Positions 36,721 to 49,990 of a stretch of 64,000 bases of DNA are shown in pieces. Under the pieces are notes generated by a model. That model was not told the origin of the DNA and searched no databases. It saw only the letters and a list, made by a program, of their open reading frames with translations. The number at the start of each line of letters is the position of its first letter. Positions within the stretch are counted from its first letter, which is position 1. The position numbers and the translations under genes were made by a program. Location of the stretch: the NCBI GenBank assembly GCA_037957365.1, contig JARHVA010008350.1, forward strand, positions 76,001-140,000, read 5' to 3'. The DNA is from Torreya grandis. Its lineage: Eukaryota; Streptophyta; Pinopsida; Cupressales; Taxaceae.

Positions 36721-38007
36721 TGTACCATGGTATGTTATTTTAAATGCATGTGTGATTTTTGATGAGAAAATAGTTTTTAAATTTTATCCAAGTATTATTT
36801 AAAACTCTTATTTTTTTTTAATTACAGAGTGAAGAGTGAGAGACCCCTGGTCTTGAGTGATTATAGTTCAGATTCTATTTAGATGTTCTAGTTGTTGATG
36901 CTAATTATATATGATTTATGGATAAAAATGAATAAGTGTAGTAAAATAATGTGTTTAAAGGATAATTTATATGGTTTTATTTCCTATTATGAAGACAAAA
37001 ATTAATGAATTTCTTGATAAATATTTGAGGTTTAGGCCTAATCAAAATCTGACCCCTATTTTATGAAATTTTTTTACTTACAGATTGTGTTTATCTATTT
37101 GGAAAATCCTTTTAAGTTGGAAGATCAAGTTTCATGTTTTATAATTGAATTGAGTGTGGAATTAATTTAAAATAGTCATATAAAAATATAATAACCATTT
37201 TTATCATTTATATTTAAAATATTGAATCATGTTCCTGTAACAGACAATGATTCTTATAACTATGTGTATATTGAGTGTTTTATTACAAAGAAGAGACCTT
37301 GAATCAATGATAAGGTGTGTGATAATTTGAGGTAATCCCTTTGAAATTTATTAAATTTTATTTTAATCTTGATTTGAATAGAATAGAGTTTGTGGATGAT
37401 CCTTAAGAGAATGTATACTATACAATGATATTCTTTTTACATAGTTAGACACATTTTGAGATAGAAGGCTAAAATAGTGAGGTGGAAACACATAAATAAA
37501 AGTTTGGAAAGTTTAATTAGGTCAAGAAATACCTTAATAAACTATTTTAGACCTTTGAAACCCCATATTACAAAAGTTATGCAGTTTTGTGTGTTCTTAG
37601 GTTGAGACATTCCCCTCAAAACCCTAGATTAGGGTTTATATTATACCTTGGGATTCCACCATCCAAAATTCATATAAATTGGTGAAAAAATGTGTCTTGA
37701 CATGTGAGAAGATATTTTGAGGTTTCCATAGTTTTAAAATTTATCTATAAATTGGCACTTATTTCCATGCAAAATTGTTTACCTTGGATCCTTTAGTCAA
37801 ATTACATAGTTTCCTGAAACACTCAAGGAAATGAAATAGAATTTGACCTTTTAATACATATTTATCTCAAACCCTAAAGTTCCCAATTTTTTGTTAATAT
37901 GTATTATTTGAATAATTATTCATCTAATAATGATTAATAAATAAAATTAATCAAAATGCAAAGAATGAATGCACAAATAAAATCAATTCATGATAAGCAC
38001 TCGATAA

Positions 38008-38033
38008 CGGAGTTCGGTAATGCCTACATCTCC
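38008..38033 (-). repeat. Gypsy LTR R/U5-like motif relic
   Basis: Read on the minus strand: GGAGATGTAGGC, a short spacer, CCGAACTCCG. The G4 5' LTR has GGAGACGTAGGC, spacer, CCGAACTCCG at 58223-58252. The outer GGAG/CTCC can pair. The relic keeps CpGs in an otherwise CpG-poor region. Confidence 0.5.
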
Positions 38034-38656
38034 AAGTTCACTTATAATATGAACCAATCAATTTCCTTTAAAAGTGAGTACATGGAAAACCCTAAATTTT
38101 TTCAAATAGATACTCTAAAACTTCATAAAAATTGGCATAAGACATTTAAAAAGTCCCAGAACCCATTGACATACCTTCCACCTTACTGTCGTCAATGCAA
38201 TATCATAATCCTATAGATTTCCCATAAAAAGTATCAAAAATGGAGTTAAAAATTATCATTAATAAAATCATCATAGGTTTTTTAACATATCAATTAAATT
38301 GTCTTTGCTTCTAGGATAATTCCCTAGTTTACACCTAGAAGTGAAAATCTCTCCAAGTCCCTCAAAAATTGGGATTTCAAAAACTAGTATATTATGGACT
38401 ATACATAGCATTATATATTATTCACTTATAGGAATTAAAAATTACATAAAATGACCTCAAATTAAAACACTTAGCATATGGATGGAACATTATTAAAATC
38501 TAGAACAAATCTCTAGTTCACTCCGAAGTCTTGAAATTCCTTTAAGTACCTCAAAATTGAGGAAACATGCAATCCAATCCTTATGCCTATATTGTCTCCA
38601 TGGAAATAAATGTCTTCAAATACATATTAATGGAATTTATATAGTGCTTTTACTCC

Positions 38657-38713
38657 TTGGGCATAGCAATAAATCCTTACCTCTTTTGGAGGATAGGTCA
38701 TAGGTTCAATTCC
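38657..38713 (+). promoter_or_regulatory. tRNA-like A and B boxes, possible SINE head
   Basis: GGTTCAATTCC at 38703-38713 is a perfect match to the pol III B box (GGTTCRANNCC). About 44 bases upstream, TTGGGCATAGCAATAAA resembles an A box. The layout is that of plant tRNA-derived SINEs, but no tail or target duplication is clear. The sequence does not fold as a full tRNA by eye, so a tRNA gene is not called. Confidence 0.5.
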
Positions 38714-40178
38714 CGTGGCATAGGATTTGGTTTTTATCCTTATCAAAATCCCAAATTAGTAGGGTAATAATGTATATAAGGCTTTAAATATCCTTATATC
38801 CATGATAAATCTTGTGGCTTAGATCACGTACCACCTTTCACTAATCCCTACTCGCTAATGTTAACATAGATATTGGTGTTGGTGTGTCATGACCCAATCT
38901 TGGCATGATTGCTTGGAATTAATGTGGGGTTGTTTGGATGCTTAAAAAATGGAAAACTTGGAAGGTATGTTGGATTTATTAGACATGGCATATAACCTTT
39001 TTGGTGTGTTGACATGGTAATTAATTAATTACATAAAACTATAGCCAATAGGTGACTCTAACATTTGAGAATAGAATAATAAGTGGTGTCAATCCATGTT
39101 GTGGATTGATGACCCACCACATTGACCAATCTCCATTTTCCACTTTTCGATGTCCCACTAGATGCTCCATAGTTCTATCAATGGCAGGGTCACCCTCTGA
39201 GACAAAAGTGAACTCCACCAGCTATAGTCCCTATAGCCAACCTTTTATGTCTGTCAAAGATGAAGTTGAACAAACCCAAAATTTTGATTGAATTCACTAC
39301 CACATGTCAAATCATGATTTTCCCACTTGGCATATTCAAATTATGCCACTTGTCACTTTGCAACACCTATTTTTGTCTATTGACTTGGAACTTCAATGTG
39401 TGATATCATGTGCATACGAATTCAAAATTGATATATTCAAATTATGTTATAAATATAAAGATGAGATATACACTATGAAACTAATTCAGATACGTCCTAT
39501 GATCATCAAATTTTTAGTTGACCAACTTTGACAAGCTTTGACCTATTTTCATCAAAACTTTGACTAGCTACACAAGGAGCATACAAACTTCATTTTTTGC
39601 ATTTTGCATATCGTTGGAAAGGTATCAACAATCCCTATACAATGGTGAAGGTTTATATCTACTTTGGAACATTTTATAAATTTTCCTCTAGATCAACCAT
39701 ATGCTTTCATACCTTTCAAAGGGATTGTTGGTCAATTAGCCCCAAACATGCCTAATCAGAAGTATAAATTAGATTTCTAAAGTGATCAAAATAAAGAGTT
39801 GGGACATAAAATTTCAAGGATAGATAGTTATTGATAAAGGGTATCTTCATCAACATTTATTTTTCAGATTGGGTAAATTAAAATTCCATACAGAAGGAAA
39901 GTTACTTAAAATAAGGCTAGTAAGGTTGTAGGAAGAATTTATAGAATTGTGAAAATGGTTGAGATGAGTATTAGAAATTGATGAGAATGTGGTGAATGTT
40001 TTGAGAGAGTTATAAAAACTTTAATTAACATATTAAATAATAAATAAACCATAAGGCAATAAATGAACCTCAGTTCTTATATGAAGAATGTATTAGAAAC
40101 CCATAACAAGAAGTGTAATCCATTGTGTTGAAGAAGTGCATTGTGAGTAAAGGTGTAGAGTTAGAGTGTTTTGGTATT

Positions 40179-41875
40179 TTATTTTAATAAATACCTAATT
40201 ACATTGGGTTTCATGATTGGTCCCTTCATTTTGACTTTCATGTTGGTATTCTTGACTTGTTGATGATCACTATGAGACTCAAATTTGAGAGTTTCTACAT
40301 AGGTCTTTGAGATCTGATTCTTCTTGTTCTCTTTTTGGTCTTCTTTGAACCCAAGACCTATATTATCATGAAGAGATATTTGAATAATCAAAATATCACC
40401 AAGAACATTAGTACTCTTCTCAAATCTCTAATGTGTCTTCAACTTGACTAATGCGTGATCCAATTTTGCCTTAAAGGACTCCATTTCTAATCCAAACTTG
40501 ATGCATTCTTCCTCCTTCATCTTAAGATTTGTAGTGACAATTTCAATTTGAGTTTCAAGATATTTGAGGATCTCCTCATGTTCATTATTATTGAATATTA
40601 GTCTCTCTTCAAAGAGATTGATTTGATCCTCATAACTCTTAACCAGTGATCTTAGTTTTTTATTTTTCCTTCTTTAGAACTTCTAACCCTCTAGAGCACT
40701 CACAAATTATACCTCAAGGTTCACTTCAAACTCTTCTTCATCTTATTATTAATAATACATAAGGCCTTTCCCTTTTGATCAAACCTCATTATCTATTTCT
40801 ATATCCATGAATAAGTTTTCATTGTTATCATGATCATTATAGTCATCATCAATATCAAATGTACTAGTGAAACTTACATAAGATGAGTTATTATCCTCTT
40901 TGGTATAGAAACATATCTTGTTTTTGAATGACCCTTTTTTGTCTTCATACTTCTTGAAACCTTTTTTACTTTTTTCAGGGTTATAAACCTTCTTATCATC
41001 ACCATGATGTTCATAATGTTCTCCATTATCCTCATTCTTATCCTTTTTAGGACACTTATATGCAAAGTTACCAATCTTACCATAGTTAAATTATTTGAAT
41101 GTCAACTTGCACTTATACTTTCTTGAATCTCTCCCTAGTTTTTTGAAAAACATGGATTTTATCTTATCATTATCAATGTTTGTGTCATTATAATCCTTGG
41201 CCTTCTTACCTTGTGAATTTTTCTCAAATTTGAATATAGCTTCATTCTTGAAAGGTCTTCCATCACTTATTTTCATTCCATAGGCAATTAAGATGCCATG
41301 AAGCTCATCCATATATATTAGGTTAAGGTCTTTGATCTCCTCCACAAAAAACACCTTTGAATCAAACTTAGATGTTATAGATATCAATACCTTTTGTACT
41401 AATGTTGATTCTTCCAAATCTCTCCTAAGCCTCTGATGTAATTTACCACTTTATTTACTCTCAATAGATAAGATGTAATGTTTTCATCTTCCTTCATTCT
41501 TAGGATTTCAAAATGCCTTCAATGAGTTTTCAGCATTTCCAACTTAACTTTGGTTTCTCCTTCATATATGGTCTACAATTTTTCCTAAATCCATTTGGTT
41601 ATATCACAATACACAACCTTAATAAATTTTGCTTCTGAAAGACCACACGAGATGTCATTCATTGCCTTAGAGTTGTTCTCACTTTACTTCTTGATTATTG
41701 CATCAGTTGGTGATGTATAAGGTGGAGTGAATCCATTAAAAATATATTGACATATGTCATAACCCAAGGACATTAAATAGGTCTTCATCTTGATTCTCCA
41801 AAATGCATAGTTAGTCCTATTGAAGAGAGGAGCCTTATTGGTTGAGAAACCTCTCTGTGCTTGTTGACTAGACAT
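40179..41875 (-). pseudogene. S2 gag
   Basis: The start MSSQQAQRGFSTNKAPLF at 41875 is inside a longer open frame; upstream residues of that frame are leader sequence. Capsid blocks YAFWRIKMKTYLMSLGYDI and VLISITSKFDSKVFFVEEIK match S3. The zinc knuckle near 41050-41090 reads F-N-Y-G-K-I-G-N-F-A-Y-K-C, so three of four ligands are lost. A long Glu/Lys-rich coiled-coil-like part follows (SYEDQINLFEERL, YLETQIEIVTTNLKMKEEEC, MESFKAKLDHALVKLK). The open frame at 40179-40391 (SLHDNIGLGFKEDQKENKKN) is its C-terminal tail. Stops and frame changes are spread throughout. Confidence 0.87.
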
Positions 41876-41944
41876 GAGGTGATTCAAGGATATCCTATAA
41901 GCTGTTAGGTATGATTTAAAGGAACAAGATATAATAAAAAAAAT

Positions 41945-44900
41945 TGGAATCAAAATGACTATGGGGGTTGAATCAATCTTCAAAAACTTTCAATCAATTA
42001 CATCCACTCATATATGAACTATGAAAGGAACATAGTGATCTAAAAATGCATTAAGAACAAATCACATCATCATGAAACAAGATAACACATAAAATATGTG
42101 GGAAACCCTCATGGAAAATAAAATCCATTGAAATAAATCTTGAAAAAACTATCCTACAATACAATATATCAAATTTATTTGAGCACTAACTCAACATAGA
42201 GCACAAACTCTAGATTTATCAAGCACCTATTTGAATTTAGTAAGCACCCACTTAATAGGAGGATATAACCCCATATTAATAAGCAATAACTAAGTCAAAT
42301 TAAAATTATCAAATCATAAACTTGTAAGGTAGATCCAAATCTATCTTGACTAAGCACCAACTCAATCAATACCAATTTTTCAATCTCCAACCTGCAAGGA
42401 AGGTTCAACTGCCCCAATCACCAACTTAATTAATCACACTTATTTATTATAATCTTCACTCCTATCTTTGTATAATATATCAACTATCATAAATTAGGAA
42501 CACATATATGATGTAAATATAGTGACCTCTTAATATGAAATGATCACTCCTTCAATTCTACTTCACTTGATCTCTCTCAAAAACTACCTCTAGGCTTCTT
42601 CACTCAACTAACCCTCTTCAATACTAAATAGGTCATGTGACCTTGATATTCAAATGTATAACAACTATATGATCATCAATAAATTACTATATACTCTCTC
42701 CTTAGGGTTTAATACATGTTACCCAACCTACTCAGGCTGATTGATTTATCAATCCATTCACTTTCTCTAAGCTTACCCAAATAGGCCTAAACCTACCTTA
42801 TATATACACCATTCCTTGTTCATATACCAGTTAGGCAGCCACACATCATTAATCTCTAAGTTCAGCCATATAATAGATCTTAGTACATCTCATAAACATT
42901 ATAAATGTGATGTTTGAATCCCTTTTGGTATGACATAACTCAATTAGGCCTCATTTCACTTTGAGGTTTGATAGAGACCTAATTGTATTAGGTCTATATT
43001 CTTAGCATAAAATATTGATCCTCTTGGGACCAAATGGCTTTCTCCAAAAAGTGAAAACTATTCAATAAATTATAATAATACCTATTCTGACCTCCTTCAT
43101 TCTTGATTGGAACTGTGTCTATCATTCATACCATGAAACCTATTTTAGGACAAACTTTCCTATTGGGCATGTGTGCCTCAAAAGTTTATCTCACAAAAGT
43201 GAAGAGTAAAAATCTTTAAGCTATTGAAATATGATTTTTAAAAAAGTAAATATATATAATATAAATAACCTTAAGGTAATTACCAAATGAATTAGACATT
43301 TTCACTCAGAGCTTAAGGCTTTAAGAATACCTTTGCAACTCATTGACATAGAACTACTAGTTTACCACAAAGACCAGTCATGGTGAGTTTGACATCTAAC
43401 ACCTATGTAGACACTTTCAAAGAATCTTGATGCATTGAAAATATTATATTACATATTAAAAACATCCCCAAAGACAAAACTCATTGGTATAATAACAAGA
43501 TATTGATCTTTCTGACCAATCTTGTGACCTTATATCTCACAGACCAAACCAAACTAGAAAGGTCATTTTGTGAACAACTTTTCATCATATTCACTGACCT
43601 AAAAAAAATTATTAAAATTATAAAAATGACTTAAATTCCTAGAAAAAATATCCATGCACTTGGTTTCATCATTCTATCATGAAAACACATTCCGATTCAA
43701 CTTCTCACTACTGCCTATGTTTTTTAGTGTTTACACCATTAGGCCTATTAACGACTAGTTAACTTGGATGACCCATTTATCACACTTGAAAGGTGGAATA
43801 TATCCAAAAACCTTCATGTAAATGTATTATGATTCTCTATCTCCTTCTTCCATCCATTTGCTTTCCTTGACCAATGTAACTTTTGATTGTTATAGTAAAT
43901 GTTTCACAAATAAGTCTATATCTTCATATTTTCTCTCTCATCTAACTAACCACCACCACCTATAGGTACATGGAAGAGTTAAATACATGATAAAATAGTT
44001 TTTATAGGCATTTTGAGACCATTCTAGGTTGTTTTTAATAAGATCTTCCACATCGGGTCCCTATTAGGGTTTTAGGGAGGTTTAATAGAGATTTTGGTGT
44101 TAATGATTATTCATAAAGGACTACCCCTTAAAAATAATGATTATAAATCTTACCTAATATTATTCCCCATCTCTTCTTAACATTTTAGGTTCCCATGCAG
44201 AGGTTACACATTCCAACAAATATTTTAAAGTTCTTCTTGGGTCTTGAGACCTCATTCTATGAACTTGAGAAGGCCTAAAATAGTTTTTCTTGTAATTACC
44301 TTCAAACCATGGCCTCAAACTTTGTGAAAATTATTAAAACAATATATCATACCTCTTTCCATGCTCACATTTTAAAAAATTCCTTGAAAACTGATCTTCA
44401 TGCCTCATTAGGTCAGGTAGGGTATAAGAGTGGTCTAGGTGCATACTTAGTTTGAAAGTCCTACCCCTATAGGCTCACGTTAAGACTCTCATGGATTATT
44501 CTACACCTTACATGATCAAACAATTCCATACAATCTTTCACATGCCTAAGTTTACTCACATCATCATACCACTAGTTCATACCTTTACCATGCCAAACTG
44601 GGCTCAAGCTTCCAATACACTTGACACCTTCATATATTCCTTCCATGTCATGACCTCAAAAAAACCTCAAAAAAATAGGAATAATAAATCACAAAACAAT
44701 CATATTATTTCACCACTCTATTTTTTATGACAAAAAACTTCCACAGCTTCATACAGACCTAAATCCATATGATCAAGCTTAATATGACTACACATTTCTC
44801 TTCCATGCACGTAAACACTTTTGACATGATTCTTGTCATCAAAATTGAATTTCATGAAACCATAATACATTAGTTGCCTTAAAATTATCTCTTGACTTCA

Positions 44901-45292
44901 AAGTCTCTCTTGCCTTCAAATGCATATTGTCACATGGCTTACCCTAAATATTCATGCCATGATTATGACACACTATGCACATACATTCCTCTCCACATAC
45001 CTACTAATATCATGACATTAATGACTTATACAGACCTGTTCATACACTATGATTCCTATGTATACATTATTTGTCTTAAAACATCTTCCATGACCTGTAT
45101 GTTCCATGCTCACATCACACATGATAATTCTCATCAATGTAACACTCTTATGTACCTTGACATATCACATATTATCATTTATCCTTATCCACCTTTGATA
45201 TCAACCTTAACATGATACATATTTGACATAAATGACAATTATGCCTTTACATGATGCACCCTTTTGAAATTAATGACAACAACATGCCAACA
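41945..45292 (-). mobile_element. 5' LTR of S2 (about 3.35 kb)
   Basis: In element orientation it starts TGTTGGCATG (45283-45292) and ends TTTGATTCCA (41945-41954), so TG...CA is intact. It aligns with the S3 5' LTR in two blocks (41945-43150 and 43730-45250) but has about 580 bp extra between them. The segment 44490-45220 is rich in CATG palindromes. Open frames in it (44491-44730, 44892-45215) overlap the LTR and are not genes. A degraded PBS lies at about 41915-41944. Confidence 0.82.
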
Positions 45293-46464
45293 AATATATC
45301 ATTCACAAACCTCTAAATCTATCTTTTCATCTATGCCTAGGTTTTACACTATTTGTGCCATTAGGTATGCCTATGACTAGATAAATTGGATGACCAAATT
45401 AAAACACTTTAATTCTATAACCTATCTATAAATAATCATGGACATGTAAAATGAGTCTCTAGCTTCTTCTACCATCCATTTGTGTTTCTCGACCAATACA
45501 ACTTTTGAGAGCTAAAATAAATTCTTTAAAAATAAACCTATATTCATGCATTTTCTCTCTCATTTCAGTAACCACCAAATCTTGGATGTACCTGAGAGAG
45601 TTTAATACATGCTCCAATATCTTATCTATGCATTTGAATCCATTTTAAGCTAATTTGAACAAGATCTTTCACAGCATGTCCTTATTAGGGTTTTAGGGAT
45701 GTTCAACACAAGTTTTGGTGTTAACAATTGTTCATAAAGGGATTCCCCTTTAATACAAAACCAATTCATATATATATTATCTATGAATATTCCTCATCTA
45801 TCCTTAATATTCTACATTCCCATATAAGGGGTACATATGCCAAAGAATGTCTGAAAGTACTTCTTGGGTCTTGAGACCTCATTCTATGAACTCAATAAGG
45901 TCTAAAACATTGATTCATTCAATTTAATTTGATCCATGACCTAAAAATTTGTGATAATTCATAAAAAAACTTATCTCACCTCTGTCCATGCTCACATATG
46001 CATACTTTCCATGAAATCTTATCTTCATACCTTATTAGGCCAGGCAGGGTCTATGAGAGGTCTAGGTGTAAACCTAGATTAAAGGTCCTACCCTTATAGG
46101 CTTACCCTAATACTCTCGTGAATGATTTTATACCTTTCTCTCATGCTCAAACAGTGACAAACAACATTCACATGCATGTGTTCATTCATTTTTTCATGCA
46201 CATACCTCTTCATGTTATGACTAGGCTTGGTATGCATTTTGACATCAATGACTTGTACTTTCATGCAAACATAAGGTTATAGACATCACTCTAAGACATT
46301 AATTTACTTAAAATTTTATTTTTTACTTTCTATCATGATAATATGACAACATTATTTCATGTATCTTATCACGAGCTTGTCACATTACATACTACCAACT
46401 ATCCTTAGTCACCTTTGACATCAACCTTCACAAGATGCACCTTTGACATAATTGATAATACTAA
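45293..46464 (-). mobile_element. Partial 3' LTR of S3
   Basis: It starts TTAGTATTATCAAT right after the PPT, where the 5' LTR starts TGAGTACTATCATT. It aligns over its length with 52926-54088, for example the shared segment around CTACCAACTATCCTTAGTCA. It stops at 45293 where the S2 LTR begins; the remaining part of the LTR is not found in the window. Confidence 0.85.
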
Positions 46465-46468
46465 AAAA

Positions 46469-46481
46469 TCTCCCCCTTTAT
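46469..46481 (-). other. Polypurine tract of S3
   Basis: Minus-strand TAAAGGGGGAGAT directly precedes the 3' LTR and matches the plant copia PPT. A weaker purine tract lies near 46544-46556. Confidence 0.85.
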
Positions 46482-46556
46482 CATTGATCAAAACCACTAT
46501 CAAAAACTTCTATCAATAGGTAATTTATCCCTCATTCTAATCTTTCTTTCCCTTTG

Positions 46557-48600
46557 ACATAAATGACAAAGAGATGTCTATAGCTTCTTGGATCACATCT
46601 CTTGTAACCAAAACACTCGACACATAAGGTTATGAGATTATGAAGCACCATAAAAACATGCTCCCCATAGCTCCATTCATACCTTATAATCATTACTTAC
46701 CTAATCTTGGATCTAATGAACCACTTGATAATCTCCCCATAAGAACTTGGCTTCCTTAATGATTGCTAAGGGTAGGAATCAAACCCAGTTTTTGTCTTAG
46801 ATGGTCAAATGTTGCCTTTAAAAGTGCCTTGGTCAAAATTTATGTTATTTATTCCTTTAAAAAAACATATTTAAGTTTAATAATTTTTTCACTTACCTTA
46901 TCTCTTAGGAAAATATACTTTATGGGAATGTGATTAGTTATTGAGTGAACGACATGATTCTTTGATACTCTTATGTAACTTGTATTGTCACAGTAGATAG
47001 GGCTAGGACTATCATACTCCATCTTTTAGTCTTTTAAGGTTTGTCTCATCCATATGACTTGAGTACAACATGAAGCTACTATAATGTATTTAAAATAACA
47101 ATTAGATAATGCCACTGATGGTTGCTTCTTGATTATCTATGATACTAGGCACTCTCCTAAGAAGAATCTCCTCCACTAGTGTTTTTCTATCATCTAGACT
47201 CCCTTCCTAGTCTACCTCCATATAGGCTATCAAGTTGAAATCCTTGCTCCTTGGATGCCATAATCTAAAATCTATAATTACCTTGATATAACTAAGTATC
47301 CTTTTGACTTATTGCAAATTTTTTTCCTTTGGGTCTATCTGAAACCTTCCCATAAGACCTATTGCTTTCAATATGTTAGGTATATAGGAATTAGTGTATA
47401 CAAAACTTCCAATCATTGATATATATCATGTATAATTGATCTTTAGAGACTCATCTTCCTTTCTTAACATACACCCTATGATCATAGGTGTGCTAACAAC
47501 CTTTCAATATTCCATCTGAAATTTCTTCAACATCTCTCTTATGTACTTAGCTTGTGAAATGAATACATATATTTATGATTGAATGATTTATAACCCAAGA
47601 AAGAATGATAGTTCTCCCAGCATAGACATCTCAAAATGTTTCCTCCTCACATCTAAAAATTTCTTAGTCACATTCTCATTATTTCCACCAAATATAATGT
47701 CATCCACATAGATAACTACTATCAACACTCAATATCTATTTTATCTAATCTCATACACTAGAGATGGACACACATATGGTGTCCAAACATTGGTTTTTAA
47801 TAATATCAACATGACGAATATATAAGTCTCTTCAAAGCATCATCATCATGTAATTTTTCATAATTTAAACTAATATTAATTGATGCTCATCTTCTATATT
47901 TATGCAAACATTACTATCTATAACTCCTCTTTTTAATCCTTAGTCTAATAGATACATGTCCAATCTAGTGTACCAAGATCTAAGACCTTGATTTAGACCA
48001 TAAAGAAATATTTTGAATATAAAAAGCATAGTCCTTGTCACTTGATAATGAGAAACCCTTAGGTTACTCTATGTATACCTCCTCTTCCAAGTTCCCATTC
48101 ATAAAATTAGTTTTAATATACATCTAATACACATTTAATCCTTTGAATCTTGCATATGCTAGAAATAGTCTGATAGCCACCAATATTACTACTAGAGAAA
48201 AGGTCTCCAAAAAATATACCCAATAAACTTGTGCATACCCATTGCATACCAATCTTACCTTATTCCTATTGACTTCTCCATCTTCATTCAACTTGTTCAT
48301 AAACACCCATTCAGTGTCAATGACATTATTATCATTAGGCTTAGGAACTATTTCCCAAGTCTCATGCTTTTCTATTTGGTATAACTCCTCATTCATAACA
48401 CCTATCCAAAACTTGTGTTTGATTGCCTCTACAAGGTTTTTAGGTTCAATCCTAGACAATAGAGAAACATTCTCTAGATTTAGATTACTTTCTAACCTGT
48501 ATCCTATTACCAATGATCTGTGATTCAAGATGGTCTCTATGAATCTATCTTGAAGGGAATTTTGAATCTTGTTTTTACTCAAATTATTCTTCCCCATCTA
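46557..48600 (-). pseudogene. S3 reverse transcriptase and RNase H
   Basis: RT begins in the open frame 48597-48124: EAIKHKFWIGVMNEELYQIE, TWEIVPKPNDNNVIDTEWVF, NKLNEDGEVNRNKVRLVCNG and AIRLFLAYARFKG. The catalytic box YVDDIIFGG is intact at about 47684-47710. FEMSMLGELSFFLG and REMLKKFQMEY follow. RNase H is readable but worn: FRLWHPRSKDFNLIAYMEVD, then GSLDDRKTLVEEI, around 47260-47160. The reverse transcriptase would copy the element RNA into DNA inside virus-like particles. Stops and frameshifts between the blocks inactivate it. The last 400 bp before the PPT show no clear coding. Confidence 0.9.
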
Positions 48601-49562
48601 TCTCTATTATTTATTCTTCATTCTTGAAGTTCAAATTCTCTAATGTGTCCTTTAACTATTAGTGTGACTTCTTAAAACTTGTGTCATCAATCTTCACGTT
48701 GGTGATTTATACTATCTTCTACAAACCTCTTATTATATTATTTATAGGTTGAGCTTACTGATGAGTATACAAATAATATAACTTCATCAGACCTAAAATC
48801 AAACTTACCTAAGTATTTCTCATTTCTTTTGATGAAGCATTTACTTCCAAACACTCTAAATTATTCCATATTAGTAGGTCTACCTTTACACAATTCATAA
48901 GGGGTATTATTTCCATTAGTCCTTATCTATTTTCTATTCAAAATATATAATATAGTTCTCACTTCCTCTAATCAATATCCATTAGATAATTTAGACTCAT
49001 TTATCATAGTTCTTGCCATCTCTTAAACTATCCTATTCATTCTTTTAACTATGCCATTTTGCTGAGGTGTCCTACTACTAAGAATTGTCTCCTTATTATT
49101 TGAACCTCAAAAATGTCATCAAACTCATTGGACCAAAAATATACTCCTCTATCATATCTTAGGCACTTGATATTTCTATTCTTTTTATTCTCAGAAAGAG
49201 CCTTGAATGCCTTAAACTTGTCAAGAACTTTTGACTTTTATTTCAAGCATACTACCCAAACAATTCTTGTGTAGTCATCTATGAGTAAAATGAAGTATAT
49301 ATCCTTGAATAATTTGAATTATAGTAGGTCCACAAAGATCAGTGTGTATTAACTCTAAAGGTCTTGTAGTAGAATACTTCTTAGACTTGAACCTTCTTCT
49401 AGTTTTCTTACCATGTTGACATAACTTGCAAAGTATTTTTGTAGGTCTGGTGATTTTAGGTATATTCTTCATAGAATTCTTAGAGATTATATTGACAAGA
49501 TTATAAAATTTTAGGTGGCCTAACCTCTTGTCCCATAACCAACTTTCATCCACCTTGATCAT
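48601..49562 (-). pseudogene. S3 integrase
   Basis: The pre-integrase and zinc-binding parts are in one frame at 49562-49275: ESWLWDKRLGHLKFYNLVNI, then CKLCQHGK, then PLELIHTDLCGPT with the first catalytic Asp. After a frameshift come DKFKAFKALSENKKN and CLRYDRG with the second Asp (about 49150). The third acidic residue, Glu in the PQQNG...E block, is Lys here (codon at 49044-49046; G-to-A). Integrase would insert the cDNA. The missing Glu and several stops abolish function. Confidence 0.87.
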
Positions 49563-49699
49563 AAATTATCTCACCTTCTTTATCTCATTCAAGACATATA
49601 GATTATTATCAGTCCTCTTAGCATTTACAATTAGCCTTCCTAATTAGGCTCTCTTTATATCACACCTCAATCATGAAATTTTGGTGTGTGTCCTTGGTT

Positions 49700-49990
49700 G
49701 AACATTTAAATTACACTAAGCAGGTTATGTTTCAAACCTTCCATATACAACACATTCTCTATCTTGGAATTCCTATTGTCCAAACTCAATATACCTTTGC
49801 CAACTATATGTGTAGTTGTATTATCTCTAAATATCACTATTCCTACAACATTTTTATTTAATGAGATGAACTTGATCTTATCCCCTATCATGTACGTTGA
49901 GAAACCACTATTTATATACCATTTTATGCCTTCATCTTGAATGTGAAAGGTGGTATAATCTAGCATAAATTATTTTCCTTTAGTCTTCTA
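49700..49990 (-). pseudogene. S3 aspartic protease
   Basis: The frame 49966-49706 reads HIQDEGIKWYINSGFSTYMI, then GDKIKFISLNKNVVG and VLYMEGLKHNLLSVI. The catalytic D-S-G is N-S-G (Asn codon at 49910-49912), a single G-to-A change. Flanking blocks match the S1 protease. The enzyme would cleave the gag-pol precursor. Confidence 0.85.

Larger units (their letters stand above)
36721..40178. other. Mostly featureless stretch with small relics
   Basis: No gene. It contains a short gypsy LTR-like motif at 38008-38033 and a tRNA-like promoter at 38657-38713. The open frames at 37956-38216, 39052-39291 and 39304-39531 show no family motifs. Sequence changes abruptly at about 40179, where the S2 gag begins. 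Confidence 0.5.
40179..45292 (-). mobile_element. Truncated Sirevirus-like element S2 (gag plus 5' LTR)
   Basis: It consists of a 3.3 kb LTR (41945-45292) and a gag (40179-41875) in the expected order for a minus-strand element. Pol and the 3' LTR are absent: similarity stops abruptly near 40179 in the gag C-terminal region. Its LTR start (TGTTGGCATG, ending at 45292) abuts the interrupted 3' LTR of S3, which suggests S2 inserted there. Confidence 0.82.

Noticed and set aside
38657..38730. A tRNA gene
   Set aside because: The B box is good but the acceptor and anticodon stems cannot be formed by eye; a SINE head is more likely.
44892..45215. 107-codon plus-strand open frame
   Set aside because: It lies in the U3 of the S2 LTR, antisense to the element, and follows from its repeated CATG phrases; no family motif.
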